This document shows positions 47,973-57,758 of a DNA stretch of 64,000 bases, one piece after another (position 1 is the stretch's first letter; every line of letters begins with the position of its first letter). The notes beneath the pieces were generated by a model. The model made no database searches, was not told the origin of the DNA, and was given only the letters and a program-made list of their open reading frames with translations. This DNA is from a virus. Made by a program: the position numbers and the translations under genes. The stretch lies in IMG/VR virus record IMGVR_UViG_3300013102_000030, positions 1-64,000 of that record; one strand, given 5' to 3'.

Positions 47973-48352
47973 TGAAATGGGTAATGGATCATGCAGCATA
48001 CGAGCGGATGGTCAACCATCCCGATGAAATGGTGGGACGCTATCTTACCATCGTTGCTGCCAAGCTCAAGATCCTTGCCAAAGCGCAGGCCGGATACAAA
48101 ACCGGAGCGCTACGCAACTCCATCAACTACCGCGTGGTAAATAGCGGTGGTGGATTGGTTGCTTTCGTGGGATCTGACAACCGAGTTGCCTTCATGCATC
48201 ATGAGGGAACGCGCCCCCACATCATTGCCGCGAGACGTGCCCAAACATTGAGGTTTTATTCTCGTGGTAGAATAGTGTATGCAAAAGTTGTGCGTCATCC
48301 CGGTACAAGACCTAACAAGTACCTGACGGATAACCTACGAAAAGTCATCTGA
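47972..48352 (+). CDS. HK97 gp10-like neck/tail completion protein, 126 aa
   Basis: TAATG overlap with the previous gene. The pattern KAQAGYKTGALRNSINYRV, then VGSDNRVAFMHHEGTRPHII, is typical of HK97 gp10-type minor tail proteins involved in head-tail joining. Basic. Confidence 0.75.
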   Translation: MKWVMDHAAYERMVNHPDEMVGRYLTIVAAKLKILAKAQAGYKTGALRNSINYRVVNSGGGLVAFVGSDNRVAFMHHEGTRPHIIAARRAQTLRFYSRGRIVYAKVVRHPGTRPNKYLTDNLRKVI

Positions 48353-48384
48353 CGCAATACGAAATAACGACACAGGAGCCACAC

Positions 48385-48732
48385 ATGGCCGCTTCACGCA
48401 AAATCAAGTCCTTCGCCGCCCCAGTTGCCGAAACTGAGGAAACCGTTGTAGAACCCATTGAGTTCGACGTAGCCGGAGAGACTGTTGAGGCACTGGGAGA
48501 AGTTCCCGGAGCCGTACTCCTTGACTTTATCGCCAATTCTGGCAGCGATAGCTCCTCCGATACTGCTAGCGCAATCAACACTTACCTCAAGGACTCCTTT
48601 GATGAGGAAAACGGTAAGAAGTTCCAGAAGATCATTCGTGACCCCAAGAACAAGGTCAAGATTGAGCACCTTTCTGAAATCGTAGCACACCTTGTGGAGG
48701 AACGCGCCTCGCGCCCTACGGCAGCGTCCTAG
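48385..48732 (+). CDS. tail assembly chaperone, upstream product, 115 aa
   Basis: ATG behind ACAGGAGCCACAC. Acidic N-terminus and helical core; it lies directly before the tape measure gene, the classic place of the chaperone pair. The -1 frame downstream is open through the stop, so a longer product with the 48678-49052 extension is expected by frameshifting. Confidence 0.8.
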   Translation: MAASRKIKSFAAPVAETEETVVEPIEFDVAGETVEALGEVPGAVLLDFIANSGSDSSSDTASAINTYLKDSFDEENGKKFQKIIRDPKNKVKIEHLSEIVAHLVEERASRPTAAS

Positions 48733-49052
48733 CAGTAGGACGCGATTTTCTGAAGTGGTGGTCGTATATTGACGGCCACCACCTCCGTAAAGGGGTCGAT
48801 CTGTTGAAACTCTTCCAGACTCTGGATGAGTACAGGTCTTTCAATATCATAGACGATATCCTAGTCGAAGAGGCTATACGGGATGCGGAAGTGCACGATT
48901 CTTTGACCAAGATTCGAAAGCACCTTGACAAATCATACCTCATGGAGGCAGACGACTCACCGTATAAGGACATTGAGGGATACATTCCCGGTGTCTATGA
49001 CGAAGCAACCGACGAAGGATTTGGCGGTTGGGGAATAGCACCGATGCAGTAA
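48678..49052 (+). CDS. tail assembly chaperone, -1 frame extension
   Basis: The -1 frame is open from 48678 to 49052 and encodes a typical continuation (VLAVGRDFLKWWSYIDGHH, LLKLFQTLDEYRSFNIIDDI). The slip must occur between 48678 and 48732. No classical XXXYYYZ heptamer is visible there. A separate start near 48804 is possible but has no ribosome site at the right place. The fused product, about 221 residues, would chaperone the tape measure. Confidence 0.7.
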   Translation, partial: NRSTPCGGTRLAPYGSVLAVGRDFLKWWSYIDGHHLRKGVDLLKLFQTLDEYRSFNIIDDILVEEAIRDAEVHDSLTKIRKHLDKSYLMEADDSPYKDIEGYIPGVYDEATDEGFGGWGIAPMQ

Positions 49053-49066
49053 ACTAGGAGACCGCT

Positions 49067-52000
49067 TTGGCAATCATTGGATCAGCTTATGTTGATATCC
49101 GCGCTCTAGATCGTAATCTACAGCGCGACATTGACGACGCAATGAAGAAGGTCAAAGACCCGATCATTGAAATCAAGGCCGAAGTTGACCTAGAACCTGT
49201 CCGCAGAAAGATTGCGGAACTGCGTGCTGAACTCAAGAAAAATCCTCTCAAGGTAGCAGTTGAAGTTGACGACTCACACGTTGTTGACAAGCTCGCGGAA
49301 GCTCACCAGCTTTACGAGGACAACCCGCTTCACTCGGTAGCAACTGCCGATACATCCCAGATGCACACCGCCCTGCAAGCCGTCCGTGAGACGTACAGGG
49401 AGATGCCCTCAACCGTTACTGCCAATGCTAACACAGCTAGGGCTGAGGCGCAACTCTCTGTACTCTCACGACGCAGGCGAGTCAGCATCATTCCGGATAT
49501 CGAGATCCCGGAAGACTTTCAGCAAGCCTTCAGAGGCATCGGATACTCCATCATGGGTGCCATCCCTGCTGACAAGGTCAGGGCCTCTATTACTGGCATC
49601 CTAGCCAACTTTGAATCACTCCTGCTCACAGGTGCCAAGGTTGCAACGATGTTCGGCTCTATTGCCGCGTCCGCCCTCACAGCCAGTGCCAACGTTCTCA
49701 CAGTCGGAGCCGACGTTACTAAGGTCGTCGGACTCCTCTCTGTTGCGCCTGCTGTCATGTCCGCTTTCGGTGTGGGTGTGGCCTCTATGGTTATGGGGTG
49801 GAAGGACTTTGCAGGGGCACTTGATGAGGACCCCAAGAAGGCTTCCAAGGCACTTGCCAAGCTTCCGAAAGAAGCACAGGCTGCTGCACTGTCTCTGAAG
49901 GGCCTAGGATCAGAACTCCGTAAGTCCTCACAGGCTGAGTTCTGGAAGACTATGGGAACGTCCATTCAGGACTTCATGAAGCCTGCCTTTGACAGGATCA
50001 AGGAAGGATTCCAAGGATCTTCCCGTGAGTCAGCCAAGTTTGTAACAGGCGCTCTCAAGTCTTTCCAAGAATTTGCGGAAAAGGGTAACCTTGATGTAGT
50101 GTTCGGTAACATCAACAAGGGCCTCGCTGCTGCCTCCGGCGCTGCAAAGCCATTCTTTGATGCCCTAGGAACTATCACCCTTGTTGGCTCCAAGCACCTT
50201 GAGCGCTACGGGACCAACCTCACTAACCTTGCCACCAAGTTCGATGCTTGGGCCACCCGTGTCTCCCAGAGTGGAGAGATGAACACGTGGATCACTCAGG
50301 CCGAAGCGAACATGAAGAACCTGTGGTCTATCACCACATCTGCCGTTGATGTCTTTGAGGGTCTTTCGCACGCTGCCGCAAAGGCAGGAGGCAAGAGCCT
50401 AGCTGACCTCAACAACGGCATGAAGAACTTCGCCGGTCTAATCAACTCTGAGCCGTTCCAGACTAAGCTGGTGACGGTCCTTGAGGGTGCCCGTGCTGGT
50501 ACACAAGCTCTCAGTGAAGGCTTCAAGGACATCAAGGATGTCGTCAGCAAGGGTTCTGTAGCTCTCTCCGGATTCCTACACCTTGCAGGACAGGTTGGCG
50601 GTAAGCTCTCCTCCAACATTGCTGCAATGTTTGATGGAACGGACTTGGGCGCAGGTATCATCAATGCCATGGCTGGCGCTCGCAAGGCCATGGAAGACAT
50701 GAAGCCTGCCTTCAAGGACGTTGGAAAGATCATCGGTGATATCGGTGATATCGCTGGTGTTCTGTTTGTCAACATGGCTCCGGGCTTTGTCAAGCTTACC
50801 TCTACTCTACAGCAGGTAATTGAAGCGCTCAAGGATGGCATCATGGATGTCATCCCGGTCTTCAACATCTTCATTCAGAACATCCTTGAAGTTATCGCTC
50901 CAATTGTTGTCGGAGTCGCTAAGGCTGTCGGTGGACTTCTGGAAGGCTTCGCTGCCTTGCCAGAGGTTCTACGCAATGTTATCATGGGCTTTGGTCTTTT
51001 CCTAGCCGTCCTGAAGTTCCTTGACCGTCCGCTGAAGAACTCGGTCAGCCCTCTTCAGAAGATGAAGGACGGGATTACTAACCTTCGTGACTCACTGTCT
51101 CAGAAGTGGAACACAAATCCGTCACTAGGCGCTGTCAGGACAGCTTTCTCCGGACTCGCCGGATCAGCGTCTGTGGCTGTCGGTGCTGTAGGCAACGCCT
51201 TCAGGCAGATGGCTTGGATGACTCAGCACACTGCTGCTGCCATCGGTGAAGGATTCAAGAAGTCCTTCAGCCAGCTTGGCGATCAGATGAAGAAACTCGC
51301 GGCTCCTGCCAAGGAGTTCGCTTCCATGATGCGTGCTGCCATGGGAGAAGCGCTCTTCCCTCAGGAAGTCCGTGATGGCTTCCGTCAGGTCGGCTCAAAG
51401 CTCATGGAAGTTGCCCGTATCTACACGGGATACTTCACCGCTGCCAAGGACAAGATTGCTGCCATCGGCAAGTCCATTGCCTCTGTCTTCCCTGCAAGCC
51501 TCCTAGGACCGGCTCTCAAGGCCCTTCCGGGAGAAGTAGCTAAGACTCTTGCCTACGCTGGTCAGAAGGTCGCTGACGGCATTGCAAACGTTGCCAAGAC
51601 CATTGCTGGTCCTGCTGTTGGCTACGCTATGCAGAAGATGAAGGATGTCATCTCCACTCAGGCTCTTTACGCTTCCAAGCACCTTGAGAGCATTGGAAAT
51701 GGTATTGGAGCGGCTGTAAACGCCATCAAGGCTGCTCCAGCGGCAATTGCTTCTGCTGTCGGAAGCATGGCTGCAAAAGCCGGTGCTGCGTTCAACACCA
51801 TCCGTGAAGGAATGGCTAAGGCATTCAACGCTGGTGTGCTTGCTGCTGCTGTTCACCCGCTGACTGCTCCGTTCGTAACAATGGCAGATGCTGCACTGAC
51901 AGGTGCAAAGACTGCCCTTGGACACGTCCAGAACATGGCTAAGAACATCGGTTCCGCCATCAACACCATGACGGTACCTGCTCGTGCTGCGTTCTCCAGC

Positions 52001-54823
52001 ATTGCTGTTGCTGCCAGCATACAGGCTGGTGTTATGGCTGACAAGTTCAAGAACGCTGCTGAACGAATCGGTGGAAACATCTCAGCCGCGTTCCGTAACG
52101 CTGGTGCAGATCTCTCCAACGTAGCCTCCAACATGACAGCATCACTGGGCCGTGGGTTCTCCGGAATGGGAACGTTCGCGTCCAACGCTGCATCACAGGT
52201 CACCGACACCATGCGTCGTGCTGGCTCCGCTGTCGCTGAAAATTTCAAGCCTGCTGTCGAAGCGGTCAAGGGACACTTCTCCGGAATCGCCTCTGCGGTT
52301 CGAATCGCTGCTGCCCCTATTGCAGACCTTGGAAGGTCCGCTGGGACTGCTGCTGGCGCTGTAGGACAGCTAGCCGGTGCTACCGCAAAGTGGGCCGGTA
52401 GCGGCCTCCTGAGCGCTCTTGGTGGTGGCTGGGGTCTGGCAATTGCCGGAGCTACAGCCGCGATTACTGCCATTGCTGATGCACAGGCAAAGTCCAAGGC
52501 CCGTATCGATGCGTTCTCGGATTCTCTGGACAAGCAGACCGGTAAGATGACTGGTCTGACCAAGAGCCTGATGCTGAAGTCACTCTTTGACGGCAACACT
52601 GATGCTTGGGATGACTTTGTTCGTGGCTTCGTCCAGAGGTCAAAGTCTGTTACTGAGACTCTTAGTGACCTCAAGGTGGACACCAAGAAGTACTATGACA
52701 CCATGTCTGATCCCGGTGCCCGTGATAAGTACCTCAAGGGTATGGGAGAGGTTATCAATAACCTCAGGACCGGTAAGCAGACTTCCAAGGAGCTTGCCGA
52801 ATCCCTAGACATGAGTGCAGACGCGCTCACGGGTCTAAGCATCAAAGATGCTAACGGAATGGCTAACTCTCTTGAGCACGCGAAGACCAAGGCCGAAGAT
52901 ATGGCTAAGGAACTTCAGAGGGCTGAAGAGCAGACTAAGCTGGTAGCAAAGGTGACTGGAGTCAACTCTGCTGAAGCTGCTATTCTGTCCAAGAACTATG
53001 ACATCCTCGCAAGCTCTACCAGCAGTGTATCAGACAAGTTCAGTGCACTCAAGGAGAACATGCGTCTTGTCGGTTCCGATCAGGAGAAGGCAAACCTCGG
53101 ACAGAAGGGTTACCAGCAGTCTCTGCGCGACACCAAGAGCCGTATCGAAGACATCGTAAAGGCCAACGAAGGAATCCTCCTTCCAAGCCTCTTTGAGGTT
53201 GGTAAGGGCTTTGACTTCACCAAGCAGGCCGGTGCGGATCTGCACTCTGCTCTTGAGATTCAGGTTGACGGTATTCAGCAGCTTGGCGCTGAGGCTATCA
53301 ACAAGGCTCTTGCAGAAGGCAAGAAGGGTGAAGAGGTCCAGAGGGCCGCGCTGACTGCAATGCAGCCTGCCATCGACGCTCTGCGCCAGAACCTGAAGGA
53401 TCTCGGATTCAACCCCGAGCAGATTCAGGGGATCATCGACACCTTCAACTTGGTTCCTAAGGATATCAAGTCTTCTATCTCGGTGCAAGGTGCTGAAGAG
53501 GCCATGCGTCAGGTCGGTGCGCTCAAGATTGCTACTGACCTGTTCGTAAAGGGTGACTACGAAGCCACCCTGAAGGTTCTTCCGGATCAGGCTAAGGCTG
53601 CTATCGAGAAGGCCACAGGTATTGCCAACGGCTTCAAGGATGGCAAGTACGAAGCCATGCTGAAGGTGCTTGACTCTACTGAGGGTGGACGTACAGCCGC
53701 TCTTGCTAAGCTTATGACGGTGGTTGACGGAAAGTACGATGCTGAACTTACAGCATTGAACCTTACCGGACCAGAGGTTGAAGCTGCCAAGAAGGCCGGA
53801 GACGACTTCGGTAAGCAGACCTTCACTTCCAAGATGGACTCAGATAACGCTGCGTTCCTTGACGCTAAGAAGAAGGCTGATGAGGAAGGACGACTGTTCT
53901 CTGAGGTCACCTACTCCTCCAAGATGGCGGCAGATTACTCGCTGTTCACGCAAGCCAAGGGTGCAGCAGACGCAGCGGGTCAAGGATTCCAAGGAACGAC
54001 CTACACATCCAAAATGGACTCCGACACTGCTGCCTTTGAACGACAGAAGGCCATTGCCAACGCAGGCGGTAACGTCTTCGCGGGCACAAACTTCAAGTCA
54101 ACCATTGACGCGAACAATAGCCCCTTCATGGCTGTCCACAACAACGCAACCATCACAGGTACCACGTTCGGCCAGAAGACATTCAAGACCAACCTTGATG
54201 CAAATGATAATGCATCTAGGAAGATCGACAATGTTGATAGCAAGAAGATCGGTGACAAGTCCTTCAACATCTTTGCTTTCATTGATGACAACGTGAGGAA
54301 CATTGCCCGTGGTCTTGGAATCCAGCTTGCACATGGTGGTATCATTAATGGAGCAGGAGTTCAGACTTACGCTAACGGTGGCATCACGCTTCCTAAGGTG
54401 AATGCATACGCTGGCGGTGGATTTGAGAACCACGTAGCTCAGATCTCTCGCGGACAGACTCCGTTTAGAGTGTGGAGTGAGCCGGAGACCGGTGGCGAGG
54501 CATACATTCCTTTGGGCAAGATGAAGCGCCCCCGCTCGCTGAAGATTCTCGATGAGGTAGCCGATATGTTCGGATTCACTCTTGTCAAGAAGCTTTCGTT
54601 TGCTAGCGGTGGAATCATGAAGTCGGTTCAGCCTAACACATCTTCACCGTTCAGCGCAAGGGCTAAGTCTGAGGCATACGTCATGTCCGCACCAGCTACT
54701 CCTGCATCGGGAACGGCAACCATCGTAAACTACAACGTCCACCCGTCACAGGGACTCGATGAGAAGCAGATCGCAAAGGCTTCCATGGATGAACTGTACT
54801 GGAGACTTTCCACTAGTATTTAG
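49067..54823 (+). CDS. tape measure protein, 1918 aa
   Basis: TTG start seven bases after CTAGGAG. The protein begins AIIGSAYVDIRALDRNL, a tape-measure signature. It is Ala-rich and helical with hydrophobic stretches (about residues 190-260 and 620-650) and many short Ala/Gly/Lys segments. Near the C-terminus there are five 30-residue units with TYxSKMDSDxAAF motifs, with degenerate ones before them. The end is a globular segment with a histidine-rich GIINGAGVQTYANGG turn. Tape measure length usually sets tail length: 1918 residues imply a tail of about 290 nm by the usual 0.15 nm per residue rule. Confidence 0.9.
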   Translation: MAIIGSAYVDIRALDRNLQRDIDDAMKKVKDPIIEIKAEVDLEPVRRKIAELRAELKKNPLKVAVEVDDSHVVDKLAEAHQLYEDNPLHSVATADTSQMHTALQAVRETYREMPSTVTANANTARAEAQLSVLSRRRRVSIIPDIEIPEDFQQAFRGIGYSIMGAIPADKVRASITGILANFESLLLTGAKVATMFGSIAASALTASANVLTVGADVTKVVGLLSVAPAVMSAFGVGVASMVMGWKDFAGALDEDPKKASKALAKLPKEAQAAALSLKGLGSELRKSSQAEFWKTMGTSIQDFMKPAFDRIKEGFQGSSRESAKFVTGALKSFQEFAEKGNLDVVFGNINKGLAAASGAAKPFFDALGTITLVGSKHLERYGTNLTNLATKFDAWATRVSQSGEMNTWITQAEANMKNLWSITTSAVDVFEGLSHAAAKAGGKSLADLNNGMKNFAGLINSEPFQTKLVTVLEGARAGTQALSEGFKDIKDVVSKGSVALSGFLHLAGQVGGKLSSNIAAMFDGTDLGAGIINAMAGARKAMEDMKPAFKDVGKIIGDIGDIAGVLFVNMAPGFVKLTSTLQQVIEALKDGIMDVIPVFNIFIQNILEVIAPIVVGVAKAVGGLLEGFAALPEVLRNVIMGFGLFLAVLKFLDRPLKNSVSPLQKMKDGITNLRDSLSQKWNTNPSLGAVRTAFSGLAGSASVAVGAVGNAFRQMAWMTQHTAAAIGEGFKKSFSQLGDQMKKLAAPAKEFASMMRAAMGEALFPQEVRDGFRQVGSKLMEVARIYTGYFTAAKDKIAAIGKSIASVFPASLLGPALKALPGEVAKTLAYAGQKVADGIANVAKTIAGPAVGYAMQKMKDVISTQALYASKHLESIGNGIGAAVNAIKAAPAAIASAVGSMAAKAGAAFNTIREGMAKAFNAGVLAAAVHPLTAPFVTMADAALTGAKTALGHVQNMAKNIGSAINTMTVPARAAFSSIAVAASIQAGVMADKFKNAAERIGGNISAAFRNAGADLSNVASNMTASLGRGFSGMGTFASNAASQVTDTMRRAGSAVAENFKPAVEAVKGHFSGIASAVRIAAAPIADLGRSAGTAAGAVGQLAGATAKWAGSGLLSALGGGWGLAIAGATAAITAIADAQAKSKARIDAFSDSLDKQTGKMTGLTKSLMLKSLFDGNTDAWDDFVRGFVQRSKSVTETLSDLKVDTKKYYDTMSDPGARDKYLKGMGEVINNLRTGKQTSKELAESLDMSADALTGLSIKDANGMANSLEHAKTKAEDMAKELQRAEEQTKLVAKVTGVNSAEAAILSKNYDILASSTSSVSDKFSALKENMRLVGSDQEKANLGQKGYQQSLRDTKSRIEDIVKANEGILLPSLFEVGKGFDFTKQAGADLHSALEIQVDGIQQLGAEAINKALAEGKKGEEVQRAALTAMQPAIDALRQNLKDLGFNPEQIQGIIDTFNLVPKDIKSSISVQGAEEAMRQVGALKIATDLFVKGDYEATLKVLPDQAKAAIEKATGIANGFKDGKYEAMLKVLDSTEGGRTAALAKLMTVVDGKYDAELTALNLTGPEVEAAKKAGDDFGKQTFTSKMDSDNAAFLDAKKKADEEGRLFSEVTYSSKMAADYSLFTQAKGAADAAGQGFQGTTYTSKMDSDTAAFERQKAIANAGGNVFAGTNFKSTIDANNSPFMAVHNNATITGTTFGQKTFKTNLDANDNASRKIDNVDSKKIGDKSFNIFAFIDDNVRNIARGLGIQLAHGGIINGAGVQTYANGGITLPKVNAYAGGGFENHVAQISRGQTPFRVWSEPETGGEAYIPLGKMKRPRSLKILDEVADMFGFTLVKKLSFASGGIMKSVQPNTSSPFSARAKSEAYVMSAPATPASGTATIVNYNVHPSQGLDEKQIAKASMDELYWRLSTSI
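53819..54268 (+). repeat. five tandem 90-base units in the tape measure gene
   Basis: Equivalent codons fall exactly 90 bases apart: the Lys codons of SKMDSD/SKMAAD at 53831, 53921 and 54011, and matching codons at 54101 and 54191. Degenerate 86-90-base copies (KYEAMLKVL, KYDAELTAL) precede them from about 53550. Confidence 0.75.
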
Positions 54824-54831
54824 GCTAAGCA

Positions 54832-55698
54832 ATGTATTTGAAAAATGACAGAATCGTAGTGACGCTCAATGATAAGCTGCTGTTCAAATCCTATAAATCA
54901 GCCGAGCAGGCTGGTCAATACATTCTAGACCCTACCGCTCTGACGGGATGGGACGACGGATCAGCTACCAGAAGGTCAGCTACCGCCCGTCCCGTCAGTA
55001 ACGGTGACTTTGTGGAACCTCACACCATTGCTGCCCGTCTGATTGCCATCTCAGGAACTGCGGTGGCAACCAGTCGCGGAGAGCTTCAGCGCATGAGGGA
55101 CAACCTCATGGGGATGTTCGGTGAAAGGGACTATGTCTCAATCAAGGTGGAGACGGGTGCGTCTACACGATATTCTACGGTAGGTCCCGAGAACACACCA
55201 TCATGGGTACAGCTAGGGGATACCTTCGCTGCCTTCAGAATGGAACTGTACGCCCCTAACCCCTTCATTTATGGAGAGGAGAGGAGGGCTACCCTTGGTG
55301 CGACAACAAGCGCTGGCGGTGGTCTGAAGTATACCTTGACATACCCTCTGAACTACAATCCTCTGGATGTTTCTGTCTACGCCCCGCAGATTGTCAACAA
55401 CGGAAACACTCCTTCGTGGCCCAAGTTTATTGTGACTGGTGACTACACTGCTGGATTCACAATCACCGATGGATGGGACAAGAAGGTCACATACACAGGT
55501 GCTGTTACTCGTAGCTCTCCGGTAGAGATCGATATGGAGCGAGGAGTCGCACTTCAGAACGGTAACGACCGATCCGTGTACCTCTCAGATCGCCAGTGGT
55601 TCTCCATTCCGGCACAGGATTCACTTCTCCCACAGTTCAAGCCCACACAGGCCGCTTCAGGCTGGTGTGATATAATTTATAGAGATACTTTTATCTAG
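54832..55698 (+). CDS. distal tail protein (Dit-like), 288 aa
   Basis: ATG nine bases after the tape measure stop. Strand-rich N-terminus with RSATARPVSNGDFVEPHTIAARL, then FRMELYAPNPFIYGEE and a C-terminal galectin-like half (ILDGW-type strands, FKPTQAASGW). It lies at the expected place between tape measure and tail-tip genes; the tube joins the baseplate here. Confidence 0.8.
   Translation: MYLKNDRIVVTLNDKLLFKSYKSAEQAGQYILDPTALTGWDDGSATRRSATARPVSNGDFVEPHTIAARLIAISGTAVATSRGELQRMRDNLMGMFGERDYVSIKVETGASTRYSTVGPENTPSWVQLGDTFAAFRMELYAPNPFIYGEERRATLGATTSAGGGLKYTLTYPLNYNPLDVSVYAPQIVNNGNTPSWPKFIVTGDYTAGFTITDGWDKKVTYTGAVTRSSPVEIDMERGVALQNGNDRSVYLSDRQWFSIPAQDSLLPQFKPTQAASGWCDIIYRDTFI
55668..55676 (+). 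promoter_or_regulatory. extended -10 TGATATAAT inside the Dit-like gene
   Basis: TGATATAAT with TATAAT at 55671-55676 lies in the last codons of the distal tail gene and before the 55717 start. Same motif as at 46412. No -35 identified; may boost the tail-tip genes. Confidence 0.45.
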
Positions 55699-55716
55699 AA
55701 AAACGAGGAATGACAT

Positions 55717-56625
55717 ATGACTTCAGGTTGGGGCGTTGATGCCACACTAAACCAAAGCGGCGGTGTAACATCTGGAACTACATCCGCAGATGTTCGTAGA
55801 GTCTGGGGCGGACTCTACTCTAAAGGAGTTATCAGCGGACTGACAGTCACACGCAGCGCAAACTCCATGCAGTACACTGTATCATCCGGTGTCGCTGCTG
55901 TTCCTATGGCTACAGGTGAGATCGTCATGGTCCCTGTTGATCAGACCACTGTAACCGCTCAGTCTGCTCCCGCTTCAGGTAGCCGTCTTGACGTAATCTA
56001 CGTTCAGCAGAGGACTCCGGCAAACGGTGACTCCAACGTCCTTGTTGGTGTTCTTGCCTTCCCAAACAAGGACTCGGTCATTCTTCCCGCGAACTCTCTG
56101 GAGATCGACCGATACACTACATCTGCTGGACAGATCAGCACAAATGCGTCTGTCCGTTACGGCAACACTGCTTATTCTATCCCATACGGTGGTACTTTGG
56201 GAAATCTGCACTACTGGCAGAACAAGTACGATGGTGATCTCTCCAACAACCTGCTCCGTGAGGGGTACGGAACGTTCTGGCTTCCAACAGACCGCAGAGT
56301 CCGATTCCAGTACAGTGTAGTCCTGAGTGCACGAAATGCTGCTGGATTCGATCAGGGTAGGTACTGTGAGTACGGCTATCTCTTCAGGTCAGAAGAACTC
56401 GGTGGAGACTTCGTCCTACACACCACTCCGGGACTTCACCAAGCATGGTCAACCTATCAGTTCGAATCCACCACAATTCTCCCGCAGGGATGGAACACCG
56501 TCTCAATCGGTGGCCTGCGAATCGTTGGTCCGGGAACTGCATGGCAGCACTACGGAACTGATACACAAGGCTTTGGCCGTCGTGGTGGGGAATTCATGGT
56601 AGATGACCTTGGACCGGCTGAATAA
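55717..56625 (+). CDS. minor tail protein, 302 aa
   Basis: ATG behind CGAGGAATGACAT. Beta-rich, with TADV/TTSADVRRVWGGLYSKGVISGL near the N-terminus and a jelly-roll-like C-terminal half (VRFQYSVVLSARN, then FQSTTILPQGW-type strands). Typical of tail-tip or fibre-base proteins in actinophages. TAATG overlap with the next gene. Confidence 0.7.
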   Translation: MTSGWGVDATLNQSGGVTSGTTSADVRRVWGGLYSKGVISGLTVTRSANSMQYTVSSGVAAVPMATGEIVMVPVDQTTVTAQSAPASGSRLDVIYVQQRTPANGDSNVLVGVLAFPNKDSVILPANSLEIDRYTTSAGQISTNASVRYGNTAYSIPYGGTLGNLHYWQNKYDGDLSNNLLREGYGTFWLPTDRRVRFQYSVVLSARNAAGFDQGRYCEYGYLFRSEELGGDFVLHTTPGLHQAWSTYQFESTTILPQGWNTVSIGGLRIVGPGTAWQHYGTDTQGFGRRGGEFMVDDLGPAE

Positions 56626-57740
56626 TGTGGTCGGCCTATCTTTTCAAGATGACGACAGGCCAGATTGGACCAAGGCTCGCCTTTGAGTCCATGGACTGGT
56701 CCATTGAACTCAATGGAACCGAATCCATCAATATGAGGCTCCGAAAGAGTGAGCTTCCGGATTCTGACCTCAACTACTGGCTTTCCCCATGGTGGGCAGG
56801 AATCGTCCTCATGTGGGACGACAAACCAGTAGTTGGTGGTCCCATCCTAGCACGTCCCTCTGAAACTTTCGACTTTGTCACCATCTCGTGCGGAGGAATC
56901 CGATCCATCCTTGCCAAGCGGCAGATGTTCCCTGACTACAGGGAAAACTGGGATCAGATTTCGAAAGAGTATATCCATTTCTACAATGAATCCCTTGGAA
57001 GCATTGCCAGAAAGGTCGTCCGCATGGGCCTTCAGAGGCGCAGCGGCGGTCCACTTCCAATCAGCTACCCACAACCAGATGTGGTCGGAGGGCACGAAAG
57101 AACCTACCAAGGATTCAACGTTGCCAACACAAATATCGATGACGTTCTGACCAAGCTCTCCAACGTCATCGATGGACCTGATATAATGTTTAAACCAAGG
57201 ATTTTGCGTCCGGGGATGTTGACATTTGATATGTGGACCGGCACAGATGCGGAACCACGAATTGCTCAGAGGTTCACTCCGGTCTGGGATACTACCCCTG
57301 AAAAGGGATCAGTTTCGGATATGAACGTGATCACCACCGGAACCTACCAAACCAGCCGTGTTTACGCGATTGGTACAGGTCAGGATGAAGGGACGATGAT
57401 CAAGGTTGCTGAAGATTTCCGATACACCAGTCAGGATTATCCGATGCTTGAGACCTCCTTCAGTGACGGAGGAAGCAGCGAGAACCCAGATGTTGTCTGG
57501 AGTCACGCTAAAGCTAACCTAGACGCAAACATCGGTCCACTGAGAGAGATCCAGATGACTGTCCGTGGTGACACAGAGATTCCGTTTGGAGAGTTCTGGC
57601 CGGGAGATCTCGTAGAAGTAATTACAAAGGGATGGATCACCCTCCCTGATGGGAAGACTCAGATGAGACTTCTCAGCCTGACTGGGGATCACACAGCAAA
57701 CGTGAAGGTTAGCCTCCAAGAAGAGGCTAGATTCGCATAA
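56625..57740 (+). CDS. tail protein, ReqiPepy6 gp37-like, 371 aa
   Basis: TAATG overlap with the upstream gene. Gene order (Dit, minor tail, this) and motifs such as DWSIELNGTESINMRLRK, WWAGIVLMWDDKPVVGGPIL and RVYAIGTGQDEGTMI match the gp37-like family of actinophage tail-tip proteins (Tal/gp27-type fold). It probably forms the tail-tip hub. The family name is from memory, not a search. Confidence 0.75.
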   Translation: MWSAYLFKMTTGQIGPRLAFESMDWSIELNGTESINMRLRKSELPDSDLNYWLSPWWAGIVLMWDDKPVVGGPILARPSETFDFVTISCGGIRSILAKRQMFPDYRENWDQISKEYIHFYNESLGSIARKVVRMGLQRRSGGPLPISYPQPDVVGGHERTYQGFNVANTNIDDVLTKLSNVIDGPDIMFKPRILRPGMLTFDMWTGTDAEPRIAQRFTPVWDTTPEKGSVSDMNVITTGTYQTSRVYAIGTGQDEGTMIKVAEDFRYTSQDYPMLETSFSDGGSSENPDVVWSHAKANLDANIGPLREIQMTVRGDTEIPFGEFWPGDLVEVITKGWITLPDGKTQMRLLSLTGDHTANVKVSLQEEARFA

Positions 57741-57758
57741 ACGACACATGAGGCAGTA

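Noticed and set aside
57176-57187. TGATATAAT promoter inside the ReqiPepy6 gp37-like gene
   Set aside because: Located mid-gene with no gene start near it; a chance match within an AT-rich codon run.
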